NCBI GenBank assembly: GCA_963772445.1
Contig: CAVYXK010000015.1
Span: 62,001 to 126,000 of the forward strand
Direction: 5' to 3'
Origin: CAVYXK01 sp963772445
GTDB taxonomy: Bacteria > Pseudomonadota > Alphaproteobacteria > Acetobacterales > Acetobacteraceae
DNA: 64,000 nt
Both the position numbers and the translations under genes were made by a program. Under the pieces are notes generated by a model. It did not search any database. It saw only the letters and a program-made list of their open reading frames with translations, and was not told the DNA's origin. Below, piece by piece: positions 10,803 through 19,431 of the stretch (position 1 is the first letter of the stretch; each line of letters opens with the position of its first letter).

Positions 10803-12136
10803 GGGCCTGCCGAGAAATAACCGCGTCAAGGAGGTTGTTGATTAGGTGATATGGAATAGTTCCATTCACCGTGAAAATCGTCGCGGGAGATGTTGATCGC
10901 CAGCATCTCCTGCTCGCTGACCTTGATGCCGCGGGGGTAGAGATTGGCGTCGATCTCGCAGCACACCTGAAGGCCGGTCTCGGTCGTCGTGGCTCCGATG
11001 AGCTGCACAATCACCAGGTGGCTGACCAGTGGCTTGCCGCGCCAGTTCTGGGTGATGAAGGCGAACAGACGGTGCTCGATCTTGTTCCACTTGCTGGTGC
11101 CGGGCGGCAGGTGGGTCACTGTTATTCTCAGGCCGGTCTCGTTGGCGAAGCGTTGCAGCTCGCGTTTCCAGAGCTTCACCCGCGAGCCGTTGCTGCCACC
11201 GCAGTCCGCCGTGATCACCAGACGGCTGGCGTTGGGATAGCGCGCCTGACCCAGCTTCTGCCACCAGCGCCGGATGCTCTCGACAGCGAAGGCCCCGGTA
11301 TCGGCGTCGATGCCGACGCTGACCCAACCATGGTTGGCGGCGATATCGTAGACGCCATAGGGGGCGACCTTGCCGAGTTCCGGCAGTTCGAAGTCGTGCA
11401 CGCGAACCGTCTCGGGTTCCCCCTGGCGACGCAACTCCCGGCCGGCGTTCTTGAAATCGCCGACCAGTTCCTTCTTCTTCGTATCGACGGAGATCGCCGG
11501 CTCACCGGCCGCGAGCGCTGCCGTCACCGTCGCATTGATGTGCGCGAACTGCGCGTCGCGGTCCGCATGGCTGGCCCCCTCGCGGGTCTTGCGGTTGGCC
11601 TGACAGCTATATTTCAACTCACGTAGCAGGTTCGCCACCACCCGCTGACTGGCCTCGAACCCTTGCTCGGCCAACGCCTTGACGAGGTGACGCAGGCTCC
11701 GGCTGACCCAGCGCAGCGGCGAAGAGGGGTCCCCCCGGATGGCGTCTTCGATCAACGCCTCCAGCGCCGTCGGCAAGCCTGGCTGATGCGCCACCGCGCT
11801 CTTGCGACCGCCGCCAGGACGGCGCACCCGGTTGCCGATATCGTTGCTTGCCGATTGCAGCTGATGCCGCGATTGATCGTGCTGCGCGCCAAGCCAGTCG
11901 CCGCCGCCGTTGCCGTGACCCCGCCGTAGCCTTGCGCCATGGCCTCGTTGGCGGCGAACAGCCGTCGGCGACGTTCGTCGAGAAATTTCGCCGCCTGCCG
12001 CCAGCGTTGCCGGATGTCGTCAACGTCGATCACTCGCTCAGGATTGTCTCGGGGCGCCGCGTCGTGCCTAGCGAAATTGCAATTCTATTCCTGCGTTCTT
12101 GCGGGCAGCCCGATTCGTTTATTGCTCGGCGCGCCC
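10803..12136 (-). mobile_element. ISAzo13-family insertion sequence with TAA target duplication
   Basis: Terminal inverted repeats are visible: left GGGCCTGCCGAGAAATAACC (10803-10822) and, on the other strand, right GGGCGCGCCGAGCAATAAAC (12117-12136). They match at about 16 of 20 positions. The direct repeat TAA flanks both sides (10800-10802 and 12137-12139). The element is about 1334 bp and carries one transposase on the minus strand. It sits inside the beta-helix gene, and removing it with one TAA restores that reading frame. The 3-bp duplication fits my memory of the family. Confidence 0.85.
10826..12033 (-). pseudogene. ISAzo13-family transposase, frameshifted
   Basis: The C-terminal part (read from about 11868 down to 10826) has the family hallmarks GNRVRRPGGGRKS, SCQANRKTREG, SVDTKKKELVGDFKNAGRE, VITADCGGSNGSR and the end HLPPGTSKWNKIEHRLF, with DDE residues in SVDTKKK, TADCGG and the NKIEH glutamate. 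The N-terminal part starts at 12033 (MIDVDDIRQRW) and carries the helix-turn-helix LARSTINRGI in another frame. Joining them needs one extra base near 11868, so the copy is probably inactive. The native product would be about 400 residues. Confidence 0.85.
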
Positions 12137-13182
12137 TAACTGATCTGCCGAGGTCCCCGGCGGCTCAAACATCCCTTCATTTTCCGTATGACATAAAAGA
12201 ATCGGGCGACCGTAGAGGCGATTCCAAAAAGAATCGTGAAGCCGCCGCAGATGATGGATCCTTGCGAAGTCGCGAAAGTAGTTCCGCGCTCCCCGCAGAC
12301 CGGCAAGTCTGCCTCCCGACACCAATTCGGGAGCTACCCATGGTCATCCGGGAGCGCGTTTCGTACAAGGGAATTCGCGACCTGCTTGGCGGCTTGCTGG
12401 AGCAGGACCTTCACGCCAAGCGTGTCAATTCTCTATGCGACGCCACGCTTGGCGTGTTGCACAGCGGCTCCCTGGCTATCTGTGCCATCGGCCAAGGCCT
12501 CGCCGCGGCGCGTAGTTTGAAGCCCAAGCACGCGATCAAGCAGGTCGACCGATTGCTCTCCAATACTGCCATCAGCGTCGACGATATTCTGGTGCGCTGG
12601 GTGCCCTTCGTCATCGGCGCACGCAGCTCCATCGTGGTGGCCATGGATTGGACCGACTTCGACGCCGACAACCAGGCCACCATCATGCTGGCCCTGATCA
12701 GCGACCACGGTCGCTCGACACCCCTGGTATGGCTGACCGTCGACAAGAGCACGCTCAAGGAGCGCCGCGGCTTCTACGAGCATCGCGTGCTGGTCCGGCT
12801 GGCCGAGCTGCTGCCGGCGGGGGTCAAGGTGTGCATCGTGGCCGACCGCGGCTTCGGCGATCAGAAACTGTACAAGATGCTGACCGAAGAGCTGTATTTC
12901 GACTACGTCATCCGCTTCCGTGGCAACATCACCGTGACCAGCGCCACCGGTGAGACGCGCACCGCGGCCGACTGGGTGCAGGCCGGCGGACGCGCCCGGG
13001 TGCTGCGCGGCGCCGAGGTCACCGCCGATCGCTACCGGGTGGGAAGCGTGGTCTGTGTCCAGGATCCGGATATGAAGCAAGCCTGGTGCCTGGCCGCCAG
13101 CAGCACCGATGCCACGGCCAAGCAACTGACCGGCCTGTACGGCCGTCGCTGGGGAATTGAGATCGACCAGGCATGGCGACTC

Positions 13183-15288
13183 TCAAGACTCTACAGGGTC
13201 AGGAGAGCCCGCCACGACGATTGGCGGCGGCCGACGACGCCATGGCGGGGGAGTCGCGCGAGCCAGCTTAAGGGCGGCAATCATGGCGTCATCGGCGTGC
13301 ACCAATTTGAACGTCGTGCCCTGGTGGCGAACCGCTCGACTGCGCAAACGTCCCTCCTGGACCCAGCTGTAGAGGGTCAATTCTGGCATAGCGAGATGCC
13401 GAGCCAATTCGGTAATCGTCCACTCCTCGGGCTGACGTTCAATGACCACAGGTCGCCGTTTGTGCCCAACAATTCCGACTTTGCTGAGGAGACGCTTAAC
13501 CATCAACGCGGTGAATGTGTCACGTCGCTTAGGTGGTCGCCAACCTTCCTGGTTGAGGATTTCCGCGATCGCTGCATGGCGCTTCCCAGCACGCCGCAGC
13601 TCGGCTGCACGGGCGGTCAGTTGGTGGTAAGTGCTGAGTTGGTCGAGACGAGCAACCGGTCGAACCAGCTGGTGCGAGGTTTGGTGGCCACCGTGCCAAT
13701 GACAGCTCACGCGGACTTGCTCCGTGCCGTCGATGACTTCAACCAACACCCGTTCGAGCAGCAGGCGAACCAGGGCTTGTCGCTCTTCCTGAGTGGCGGC
13801 TGCCCAGACGCCGGGTAAGTCGTGTGCCAGTTGGCGAATTCCTGCAACTTCGGCTGCGGTCAAGCTCCGCGGCTGGTCACGCTGGAAACGTTCATAGTCC
13901 CCTGCCAGGCGTGCCTGCTCGGCCAGCGCCTGCTCCCATTGGCGTTCGAGAGTACGGCCCACCAGTCGGTTCTCCGGTTCTATGGCATCGAATTGCCGGC
14001 GGGCTCGTTGCGCCTGGTAGCCTGCTCGTTCGAGCCGATGGCGCCACTGAGCGTCCAGCGCCGCGCGCTCGCGTTCCAGCTCGCCGGCCGCCAGCAAGCT
14101 TACCTCCAGCGCAGCCGGCTCGAGCGCCTCCACCACAAGCCGGCTTATCAGAGCATCAAGCGGCGCCGCCTTGAGCGTCTGGCAGACCGGTCCAGCGTAG
14201 TCGCTGGCCAAGTGGATACATACGTAGCGCGGAGCGGTGCCGTTTTGGTTGTACTGGGCGGTCATTCGTAGACCGCACCGACGGCAGATCAGCAGCCCAG
14301 ACAGCAAGGCCTGGCCGGCGCGTGGCACTCCAGAGACCGTCGCCTTGTTCGACCGAAGCTGCGTTTGATTGCGCTGATACTGTTCCCAACTGATGTAAGC
14401 TGGAAGACGGTCCGGCAGAAACACCTCGGCTTCCTCCGGAGGGCTGGAGCGCCGTCCAGTACCCGGTCGCCCTGGTTTGCGCCGGCGTGGATCAGACGCT
14501 CGCCGGCCATATAGGTAGACACCCGCATAGGTCGGATTGTGCAACAGATCATTCAGCGAAACCCGGTTGGGGCGATGCCATTCCAACTCGCCCTTGTTGG
14601 TGCCGCCCTGCGTGCGCACCGGCATCCCGATGTCATGATCGACCAAGTAGCGCAGCACCTTGCCAATGGTGCGAAACCGATCGAACAGGTCGAATACCAG
14701 CCGGATCGTCGCCTGCGCCTGTTCGTCGGGCTCCAGGACGACTTCCCCCGACGGACGCCGCAGATATCCCATCGGTACCGTCTTGCCGAGTTCGCCGCGA
14801 CGGGCCTTCGCTCGCCGCCCCTCTAACATCCGCGCCTTGATGATGTGAAGTTCGGCCTCAGACATGGTACCCTTTAAGCCCAGCAGCAGGCGATCGTTAA
14901 AATTACCCGCATCGTACACGCCTTCGGAATCCGCAATCAACGTGTCGAACAACGCGCAGATCTCCAGCAGCTGATGCCAATCCCGGCATGATCGGGCGAG
15001 CCGCGACATCTCCACCCCCAGCACAATGCCGACATGGCCGAGACCGACCTCTGCCACCAGACGCTGGAAGCCGGGACGGCCCTCGATCGAGGCACCAGAC
15101 CGCCCCAAATCATCGTCGATCACCACGATCGATGCGCGGTCCCAGCCAAGCTGCAGCGCCCGATCCACCAGAGCATATTGCAGCCGCGTCAATTCTTGGT
15201 GTCGCTCAACCTGCTGAAGCGTGGACTGGCGAATGTAGACTATCGCCATCCGCTCCCGATGCCGACGGTGGATCTTGTCCGACACCAT
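13183..15288 (-). CDS. Large serine recombinase (resolvase/invertase superfamily)
   Basis: The product is about 701 residues from the ATG at 15288 (MVSDKIHRRHRERMAIVYIR). The catalytic serine lies in VYIRQST, and the arginines in EMSRLARSCRDWHQLLE and IKARMLEGRRAKARRGE support the resolvase domain. A recombinase domain follows (GELEWHRPNRVSLNDLLHNPTYAG is the region), then a zinc ribbon with ICRRCGLRM and a later YVCIH, a long coiled coil, and a C-terminal helix-turn-helix with WTITELARHLAMPE. These features mark a large serine integrase able to excise and insert DNA at short att sites. The stop lies only 30 bases from the left end of the element. An upstream in-frame ATG at 15345 is possible but less likely. 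The frame is intact. Confidence 0.9.
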   Translation of the reverse strand: MVSDKIHRRHRERMAIVYIRQSTLQQVERHQELTRLQYALVDRALQLGWDRASIVVIDDDLGRSGASIEGRPGFQRLVAEVGLGHVGIVLGVEMSRLARSCRDWHQLLEICALFDTLIADSEGVYDAGNFNDRLLLGLKGTMSEAELHIIKARMLEGRRAKARRGELGKTVPMGYLRRPSGEVVLEPDEQAQATIRLVFDLFDRFRTIGKVLRYLVDHDIGMPVRTQGGTNKGELEWHRPNRVSLNDLLHNPTYAGVYLYGRRASDPRRRKPGRPGTGRRSSPPEEAEVFLPDRLPAYISWEQYQRNQTQLRSNKATVSGVPRAGQALLSGLLICRRCGLRMTAQYNQNGTAPRYVCIHLASDYAGPVCQTLKAAPLDALISRLVVEALEPAALEVSLLAAGELERERAALDAQWRHRLERAGYQAQRARRQFDAIEPENRLVGRTLERQWEQALAEQARLAGDYERFQRDQPRSLTAAEVAGIRQLAHDLPGVWAAATQEERQALVRLLLERVLVEVIDGTEQVRVSCHWHGGHQTSHQLVRPVARLDQLSTYHQLTARAAELRRAGKRHAAIAEILNQEGWRPPKRRDTFTALMVKRLLSKVGIVGHKRRPVVIERQPEEWTITELARHLAMPELTLYSWVQEGRLRSRAVRHQGTTFKLVHADDAMIAALKLARATPPPWRRRPPPIVVAGSPDPVES

Positions 15289-15451
15289 GCCGTGGGGCGC
15301 CGGACACCAAACCTCGCTCACCATGATTGGACTCCCCGGCCACAACCACCGCGCGGCTCTGGCGAAGTGTCATCAGCGTCAGTGCACGCAGCACCGTGCG
15401 TCGCCGGTCGTCGGGCAACATCTGCCATACCGGTCGACCGGCCTCGTTCAT
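15206..15451 (-). CDS. Possible small ORF upstream of the recombinase
   Basis: An 81-residue frame starting MNEAGRPVWQMLPDDRRRTV lies inside the element just upstream of the recombinase, and overlaps its start in another frame. The first 35 residues look protein-like (a short helical segment); the rest is low-complexity overlap. It may be an accessory or leader protein. I do not recognise a family. Confidence 0.3.
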   Translation of the reverse strand: MNEAGRPVWQMLPDDRRRTVLRALTLMTLRQSRAVVVAGESNHGERGLVSGAPRHGVGQDPPSASGADGDSLHSPVHASAG

Positions 15452-16034
15452 CGCGTGATCCCAGCCAGCGAACCAGCGCTCGAAGCGCCTCGCGGCCGAG
15501 TATGGGCGGTCCCGGCAAGTCGGTTAAACTATCAGCGGTATCATGGATGGGATATCGAATGCAGCTTACGCGACAGCAAGGACCTGCGCTTCGGCATGGG
15601 TCTGGGCACCATCCGTGTCAAATCCCCCGAGCGGCGTGACCGGCTATGGCTGATCAACGCATTCGCCGTCGTCCTGCTGACCTTGCTGGGGGCCGCCGGC
15701 GAAGCCTTGGGTTATGATCGGATGCTCAAGACCAACACCGCCAAACGCCGTGCCCATTCGTTGTTCCGCCAGGGCTGCCTGCTCTATGACCTCATCCCGA
15801 CCATGCGTGACGACTGGCTGCGCCCATTGATGCAGCGCTTCTCCCAAATGCTGCACGAGCAACCTCTCTTCGCAGACGTTTTCGGACCGGTTTGATAAAT
15901 GAGGGGAGTCTTGAGCCCCGGCGGACCTGCCGCCCGGTTCTCTCTGGCGCCAGGGCGACACGCTCCGTATCGTATAGCCGGGACAGGTCTTCACCAGGTA
16001 TCTGGCTCCAGACCTACAGATTAAGGAGAAGTCG

Positions 16035-17093
16035 GTGGTCCGCCGTGTGGTGTTCGTAGGCAACTGCCAGCTTTACACTCTTTCCAGCCTTTATGGTCGT
16101 GTCGTCCCACCCGAGTCGGGCGACAAGATTGCCTACGTGGCGTCGTACCAGGATGCCAATCCAGAGCAGCGCCGGACCATCGCAGAGGCTGACGTGCTGG
16201 TGCAGCAGGTCCTGGATTTTGCCCCTCGCATCGGCTCCGTCGCGACAGCGGCCACGATTCTCCTGGTGCCGCACATCGCCGGCGCCTTCTTCTGGCCCCA
16301 TACCGGCCAGCCGCACCCCAAAAATGCACCAGCACCGTTCCTTGACGAGGGTGGCCCCTATCCCGCGGAGCTCGGGGATTCATTCCTTAACCGCATGATC
16401 GCCGCCGGGGTACCAGCCAAGGACGCAGTGCGGAGCTATCTTGCAACCGACGTTGCGACGGTTCGCCGGGTCGATCGGCTGCAGGAACTCGTGCTGGACA
16501 AGCAGCGCGCGCGCGACAAGGAATGCGGCTATGATTTCGCGGACCTCATCTCGGCGCGATTTCGCCAGGAGCGACTCTTCAGAAGCCCCAATCATCCGGA
16601 AGTTCGCATGACGATGATGCTCGCAAACGAGGTATTCGCGCGTCTCGGCTTGGCGCAGCACCTTATCGAGCAGATGGTCAGGTCACCGCCCGGCGCACTC
16701 TTCCCCCCATCGGAAACGCCGGTTCATCCAAGCATCATCCAGCATTTTGGCCTGGAATTTATCAGACCGGACACACGCTATCGATACTTCAACGAAGGAA
16801 GTTTCACGTTCGAGGAATTTGCTGATCGCTATATGCGGTATGAGTGGAACCCGGATCTGGCGAAAGCCTTCCATCTGTTCTGGAAAGAACAATTCGATGC
16901 GGCAGTGCCAGTCTTCGAGGCGGCCATCCGTTCGTCTCCGCGCTCCGCCACCGCGCATTTCGTCCTGAGCGATCTGCTTGCCCGCCAAGGGCGGTTCACG
17001 GAAGCAGTCGAGCCGGCGGCTGTCCTGCTCGAACCGCGGAACGAGGCCTATCGGAAGCGCCTCGACTACATGATCGCGAAAGCAACCAATTAA
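16035..17093 (+). CDS. WcbI-like polysaccharide biosynthesis protein with C-terminal TPR-like repeats
   Basis: A 352-residue protein that starts with GTG at 16035 behind an AAGGAG ribosome-binding site at 16022-16027. The N-terminal RVVFVGNCQLYTLSSLYG is the hallmark of the WcbI family, putative acetyltransferases or hydrolases of capsule biosynthesis that use a GNCQ nucleophile-elbow-like motif. The last 80 residues (FWKEQFDAAVPVFEAAIRSSPRSATAHF and following) read as tetratricopeptide-like helices. Together with the methyltransferase, GT61 and beta-helix genes upstream it suggests a surface-polysaccharide locus, now split by mobile DNA. The catalytic role of WcbI proteins is not settled, so the function is inferred. 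Confidence 0.75.
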   Translation: MVRRVVFVGNCQLYTLSSLYGRVVPPESGDKIAYVASYQDANPEQRRTIAEADVLVQQVLDFAPRIGSVATAATILLVPHIAGAFFWPHTGQPHPKNAPAPFLDEGGPYPAELGDSFLNRMIAAGVPAKDAVRSYLATDVATVRRVDRLQELVLDKQRARDKECGYDFADLISARFRQERLFRSPNHPEVRMTMMLANEVFARLGLAQHLIEQMVRSPPGALFPPSETPVHPSIIQHFGLEFIRPDTRYRYFNEGSFTFEEFADRYMRYEWNPDLAKAFHLFWKEQFDAAVPVFEAAIRSSPRSATAHFVLSDLLARQGRFTEAVEPAAVLLEPRNEAYRKRLDYMIAKATN

Positions 17094-17414
17094 CGAAACC
17101 AGAGCAGCGTTCGGGCTCGTTGGAATGTCCACCTCGCCCGCGTTGCGGTTGACGGCACGGAGAACCGCGGCGCGGCCGTCTTCCGCAACCAAATGCGAGC
17201 GATGCCCATCGCGCGTCGGCGGCGTTTGACCCGGTCCGTTCATTAAGGATTCAACACGGAGGAAGGACGAGGGACACGGGGGGCCACGGAGTTGTGGTTA
17301 TGCGTCCTGCAGCGAACCTTACCAGCTTGACTTGTTGACTGTCTCCGGCGATTGCTGGTGCGGGACAAGCTCCGTGGCGCTTCGTATGAACGCCTTATAA
17401 TTACACCAGGTCTG
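17094..17414. other. Non-coding stretch with one copy of a dispersed repeat
   Basis: No gene is supported here. At about 17249-17292 lies a copy of a repeat of the form AACACGGAGGA... GGCCACGGAG, related to those at 47466-47510 and, inverted, 47723-47769. The neighbouring sequence is likely debris from rearrangement. Confidence 0.5.
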
Positions 17415-17709
17415 CTACCCCACCCGGAACCGCTCCACCGCGCCCTCATCGAACTTCAGCCCCCACCCCGGCGCGGTCGGCAAAACCAGCTCACCCCTCT
17501 CCACCCGCGGTGTCTCCTCGAACAGTTTCAACATCCATGGCATGTACTCGACGGTCGCAGCCGCCGGCCGCCGCACGCAGTTTGCGCGCCACCGCCTCCG
17601 GCCGCAGCGGGTCCTCGCCGATCGCCAGCGCGCCGAGCGCATCCACGGCGGCCCGCAGCGCCCCGGTCAGCGCCCCGCCGTAGAAGGTCAGCCCGATCCC
17701 TTCAATTCC
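17415..17709 (-). pseudogene. Remnant of an enolase-superfamily (mandelate racemase-like) gene, duplicate of 22626-23720
   Basis: On the minus strand the C-terminal part (TVEYMPWMLKLFEETPRVER and GWGLKFDEGAVERFRVG) is almost identical to the end of the intact gene at 22626-23720. It then jumps, near 17551, to a segment equivalent to about 23445-23600 of that gene, so about 0.68 kb is deleted. It is cut again at about 17709, where a flavin-oxidoreductase fragment begins. It is a decayed paralogue, clearly not functional. Confidence 0.85.
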
Positions 17710-17889
17710 GGGGCGGCGGCGAGAGCCCTCCCGCGCTGCGGCGGACCGTGAAGTTCGGCCTTGTGTGGTACCCGATCTGCACCAACAGGCAGCATCCGCT
17801 GGACTCGCTGCCGCGGCTCAAGGCCGGGATCGACCGGCTACGCAAGCTGGCTGGCGAAGCCGGGCGGGATCCGGGGAGCATCTGTCGCC
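17710..17889 (+). pseudogene. Fragment of an LLM-class flavin-dependent oxidoreductase
   Basis: About 60 codons read GGGESPPALRRTVKFGLVWY and then a segment with NRQHPLDSLPRLKAGIDRLRK, which is the C-terminal region of luciferase-like monooxygenases (GGxSxxALRRAxRFGDxWYP). Nothing of the rest of the gene is present: the left side joins the enolase-superfamily remnant and the right side joins a RhuM remnant. The family call rests on this short stretch only. Confidence 0.7.
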
Positions 17890-17939
17890 TCAGGGAACGC
17901 TTTCCAAAATGGAAATTGTTCGCCGAGAGGGGGGCAGGC

Positions 17940-19431
17940 TGTCGATAGCTAATTATGTTGTCCGGTTTATGTAGCACATCAGTTGTCCGCTTGTTTCCGG
18001 TCTGTTCGCAAGAGCAGGGACAGAACGGCTGGCGACGGGGCACGGTACGCCCCCACTGTCTTCTTCAAACTATGAATCAATTTCCTTCTTTTGCTGATGC
18101 GCCTGTGGAGTTGTGGGCAACGCTCTTCCGTTGTCCACAAATCCACAGGCGAGCCGGACCCAAGCGAGATCATGCCGCCGCGTCCAACGCCGCCATCCGC
18201 AGCGCCCCCTGCGCGTCATAGCGTCCCAGGCAGCGCGGGCCGTGGAACACCGCGTGGCTCCCGTCGTGATATTGCCGCACCTTCACCCGTGCCTTCACGA
18301 AATGAGCACGCAGCGGCGAGGGTGGAATTTGCAGCTTCATCCGTCGCCACGAAACCGTGTTGTCGCGGTCCACCTGGCGCTCCTCCTGGATACACAGAAT
18401 TTCCCGCAGATCGACACCAGCAACTGCGACGAAAGCCGATCCCTCCTGCTCCGCCTTCACCGCAAACTGGGCGTGATGCGCCGGCAGGTAGCAATCCCGA
18501 ATGAACCGGTTGGCCTCCGCAACCGTCGTGATCCCAGCCAGCGCCAGCTCCTTGATCAGGCGGTCCTGTAACGTCTGAAACAGCCGCTCCGAACGACCAC
18601 GGGCCTGCGGTGAGTAGGCCGCAATGTGCTCCACGCCCAAATGCGCCAGCGCCCGCCCAACCTGCGTCAGCCGCTTCCGGTCAACCGGGCCGCCAGCCTC
18701 GGGCGTCACGAAGTAGTGGCTGCCCCGATCCGTATACAGGCTCAGTGCCAGGCCATGCGCGCCAAACACCTCCAGCAGAGCCTGGAACGTCAATTCCGTG
18801 CCTTCCTCCGCTACCAAAAACGCCGAGTAGATCACGTTCGTCGCGTCGTCCATCGTCACGATCAGGTCCAGCGCCTCCCGCCCCGCCAGCCATTCATGGC
18901 GCGACCCGTCCTGATGAAGCATCATCCCAGGCAACGGCCGTCGCGGCCGCTTGCGCCGGTGTGCGCCGCGCCGCGGGGCGCGCTCCAGAAGCCCCTTCGA
19001 TTGCAGGTACGCCTTCGTCCACGTGTAGCCCCAGCGGAAACCGTGGCGGCGCACCAGGTGCTCGTGAAAGTGCTTCGCCGTGAACCCGCTGTAACGCGTA
19101 CGATACAGCCGCTCGACCTCCTCCTCCCGATCGACCGGAACCCGCTTCCCGGACGCCCGGCCAAGCCGCCGGTCCAGCAGACCGGCCTCGCCGGCCTCTT
19201 CGTAGCGCTGTTGCCAACGACGGAATGTCCGCTCGCTGATCCCAAGCAGCTCCGCCGCTTCGCACTGGTTGAGTTCGCTCAATTCATACCCGTCCAGCAC
19301 GCTCCGGAACTTGATCACTCGCACACCCTGAAGGGCTTCCGACCGGCGCATTCAGGGCTCCTCCAAAGGAGCCCATCATCACCGGACAGATCGTGTGCTA
19401 CCTAAACCGGACATATCGTGTGCTACCGACA
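17940..19431 (-). mobile_element. IS1202/ISNCY-type insertion sequence with a 16-bp target duplication
   Basis: Both ends begin TGTCG and share a long inverted repeat containing TGTCCGGTTTANGTAGCACA (left about 17940-17980, right about 19390-19431). The flanking direct repeat CGAGAGGGGGGCAGGC is found at 17924-17939 and 19432-19447. The element is about 1.49 kb with one intact transposase on the minus strand. A duplication this long is unusual among IS elements and agrees with what I recall of the ISTde1-like subgroup of IS1202. The copy looks recent because both repeats are identical. Confidence 0.85.
18170..19351 (-). CDS. ISNCY/IS1202-type DDE transposase
   Basis: A 393-residue protein. 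The N-terminus carries two helix-turn-helix stretches (VLDGYELSELNQCEAAELLG and ERTFRRWQQRYEEAG). The catalytic core has LHQDGSRHEWLAG, LIVTMDDATNVIYSAF, SLYTDRGSHYF and an RSERLFQTLQDR glutamate region, together an rve-type DDE fold. GYELSELNQ is typical of proteins annotated as ISNCY-family transposases. The frame is intact and lies within well-defined inverted repeats, so the element may be active. Confidence 0.88.
   Translation of the reverse strand: MRRSEALQGVRVIKFRSVLDGYELSELNQCEAAELLGISERTFRRWQQRYEEAGEAGLLDRRLGRASGKRVPVDREEEVERLYRTRYSGFTAKHFHEHLVRRHGFRWGYTWTKAYLQSKGLLERAPRRGAHRRKRPRRPLPGMMLHQDGSRHEWLAGREALDLIVTMDDATNVIYSAFLVAEEGTELTFQALLEVFGAHGLALSLYTDRGSHYFVTPEAGGPVDRKRLTQVGRALAHLGVEHIAAYSPQARGRSERLFQTLQDRLIKELALAGITTVAEANRFIRDCYLPAHHAQFAVKAEQEGSAFVAVAGVDLREILCIQEERQVDRDNTVSWRRMKLQIPPSPLRAHFVKARVKVRQYHDGSHAVFHGPRCLGRYDAQGALRMAALDAAA

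Larger units (their letters stand above)
13153..15550 (-). mobile_element. Autonomous large-serine-recombinase element (about 2.4 kb)
   Basis: This element separates the two halves of the IS4 transposase. The host reads CGCTGG before it and GATATCGAATGC after it, with a shared TGG at 13150-13152 and 15548-15550 that probably contains the crossover dinucleotide. No longer target duplication is present, as expected for serine integrases. Its only clear gene is a 702- to 720-residue recombinase on the minus strand, plus a possible small ORF upstream. It therefore resembles a minimal, self-mobilising integrase element rather than a cargo-bearing island. The exact crossover base cannot be fixed from this one copy. 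Confidence 0.75.
12340..15895 (+). pseudogene. IS4-family transposase, split by a serine-recombinase element
   Basis: The N-terminal 271 codons run from the ATG at 12340 (MVIRERVSYKGIRDLLGG) to codon TGG at 13150-13152; the C-terminal part resumes at 15551 and ends at 15895. Catalytic DDE residues are visible in VVAMDWTDFD and CIVADRGFGD. Across the junction the reading is YGRRW-DIECSLRDSK, which is exactly the IS4 signature Y-x2-R-x3-E-x6-K, so the insertion falls inside the YREK motif. The intact protein would have about 385 residues. Open-frame sequence upstream of 12340 crosses IS boundaries and is not part of the gene. Confidence 0.88.
12164..15915 (+). mobile_element. IS4-family insertion sequence, itself interrupted, with 9-bp target duplication
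   Basis: The direct repeat CCCCGGCGG flanks the element at 12155-12163 and 15916-15924. The inner ends are inverted repeats: CTCAAACATCCCTTCATTT on the left and, reverse complemented, CTCAAGACTCCCCTCATTT on the right (15 of 19 matches). The uninterrupted element would be about 1.35 kb, with one transposase on the plus strand. It lies only 24 bases from the ISAzo13 element, in the same host gene. The boundaries are read directly; the family follows from the transposase YREK motif. Confidence 0.88.
9045..15977 (+). pseudogene. Secreted right-handed beta-helix (pectate-lyase-like) protein, split by a 1-bp deletion and two IS elements
   Basis: The gene starts at 9045 (MDERAGISRRVLASRILAGG). It has a twin-arginine-like signal and then a repetitive beta-helix with the family hallmark AGAKGDGQTND near residue 130. 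Frame 1 stops at 10364, and the same protein continues in another frame (HTMILNPLIDGYTF). Restoring one G at about 10342 in a CCAGG tract joins them. At 10800 an ISAzo13-type IS interrupts it, and 24 host bases later (12140-12163) an IS4-type IS interrupts it again. Host coding resumes at 15925 and ends ADLPPGSLWRQGDTLRIV plus TAG at 15975-15977, a C-terminus typical of phage and surface beta-helix proteins. Removing both IS elements with one copy of each target repeat and restoring the G gives exactly 1836 bases, 611 residues. It is probably an exopolysaccharide-modifying or surface protein. Confidence 0.85.

Noticed and set aside
11848..12339. N-terminal extension of the IS4 transposase frame
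   Set aside because: It runs across the right end of the ISAzo13 element, host sequence and the IS4 left end, so it cannot be ancestral coding sequence.
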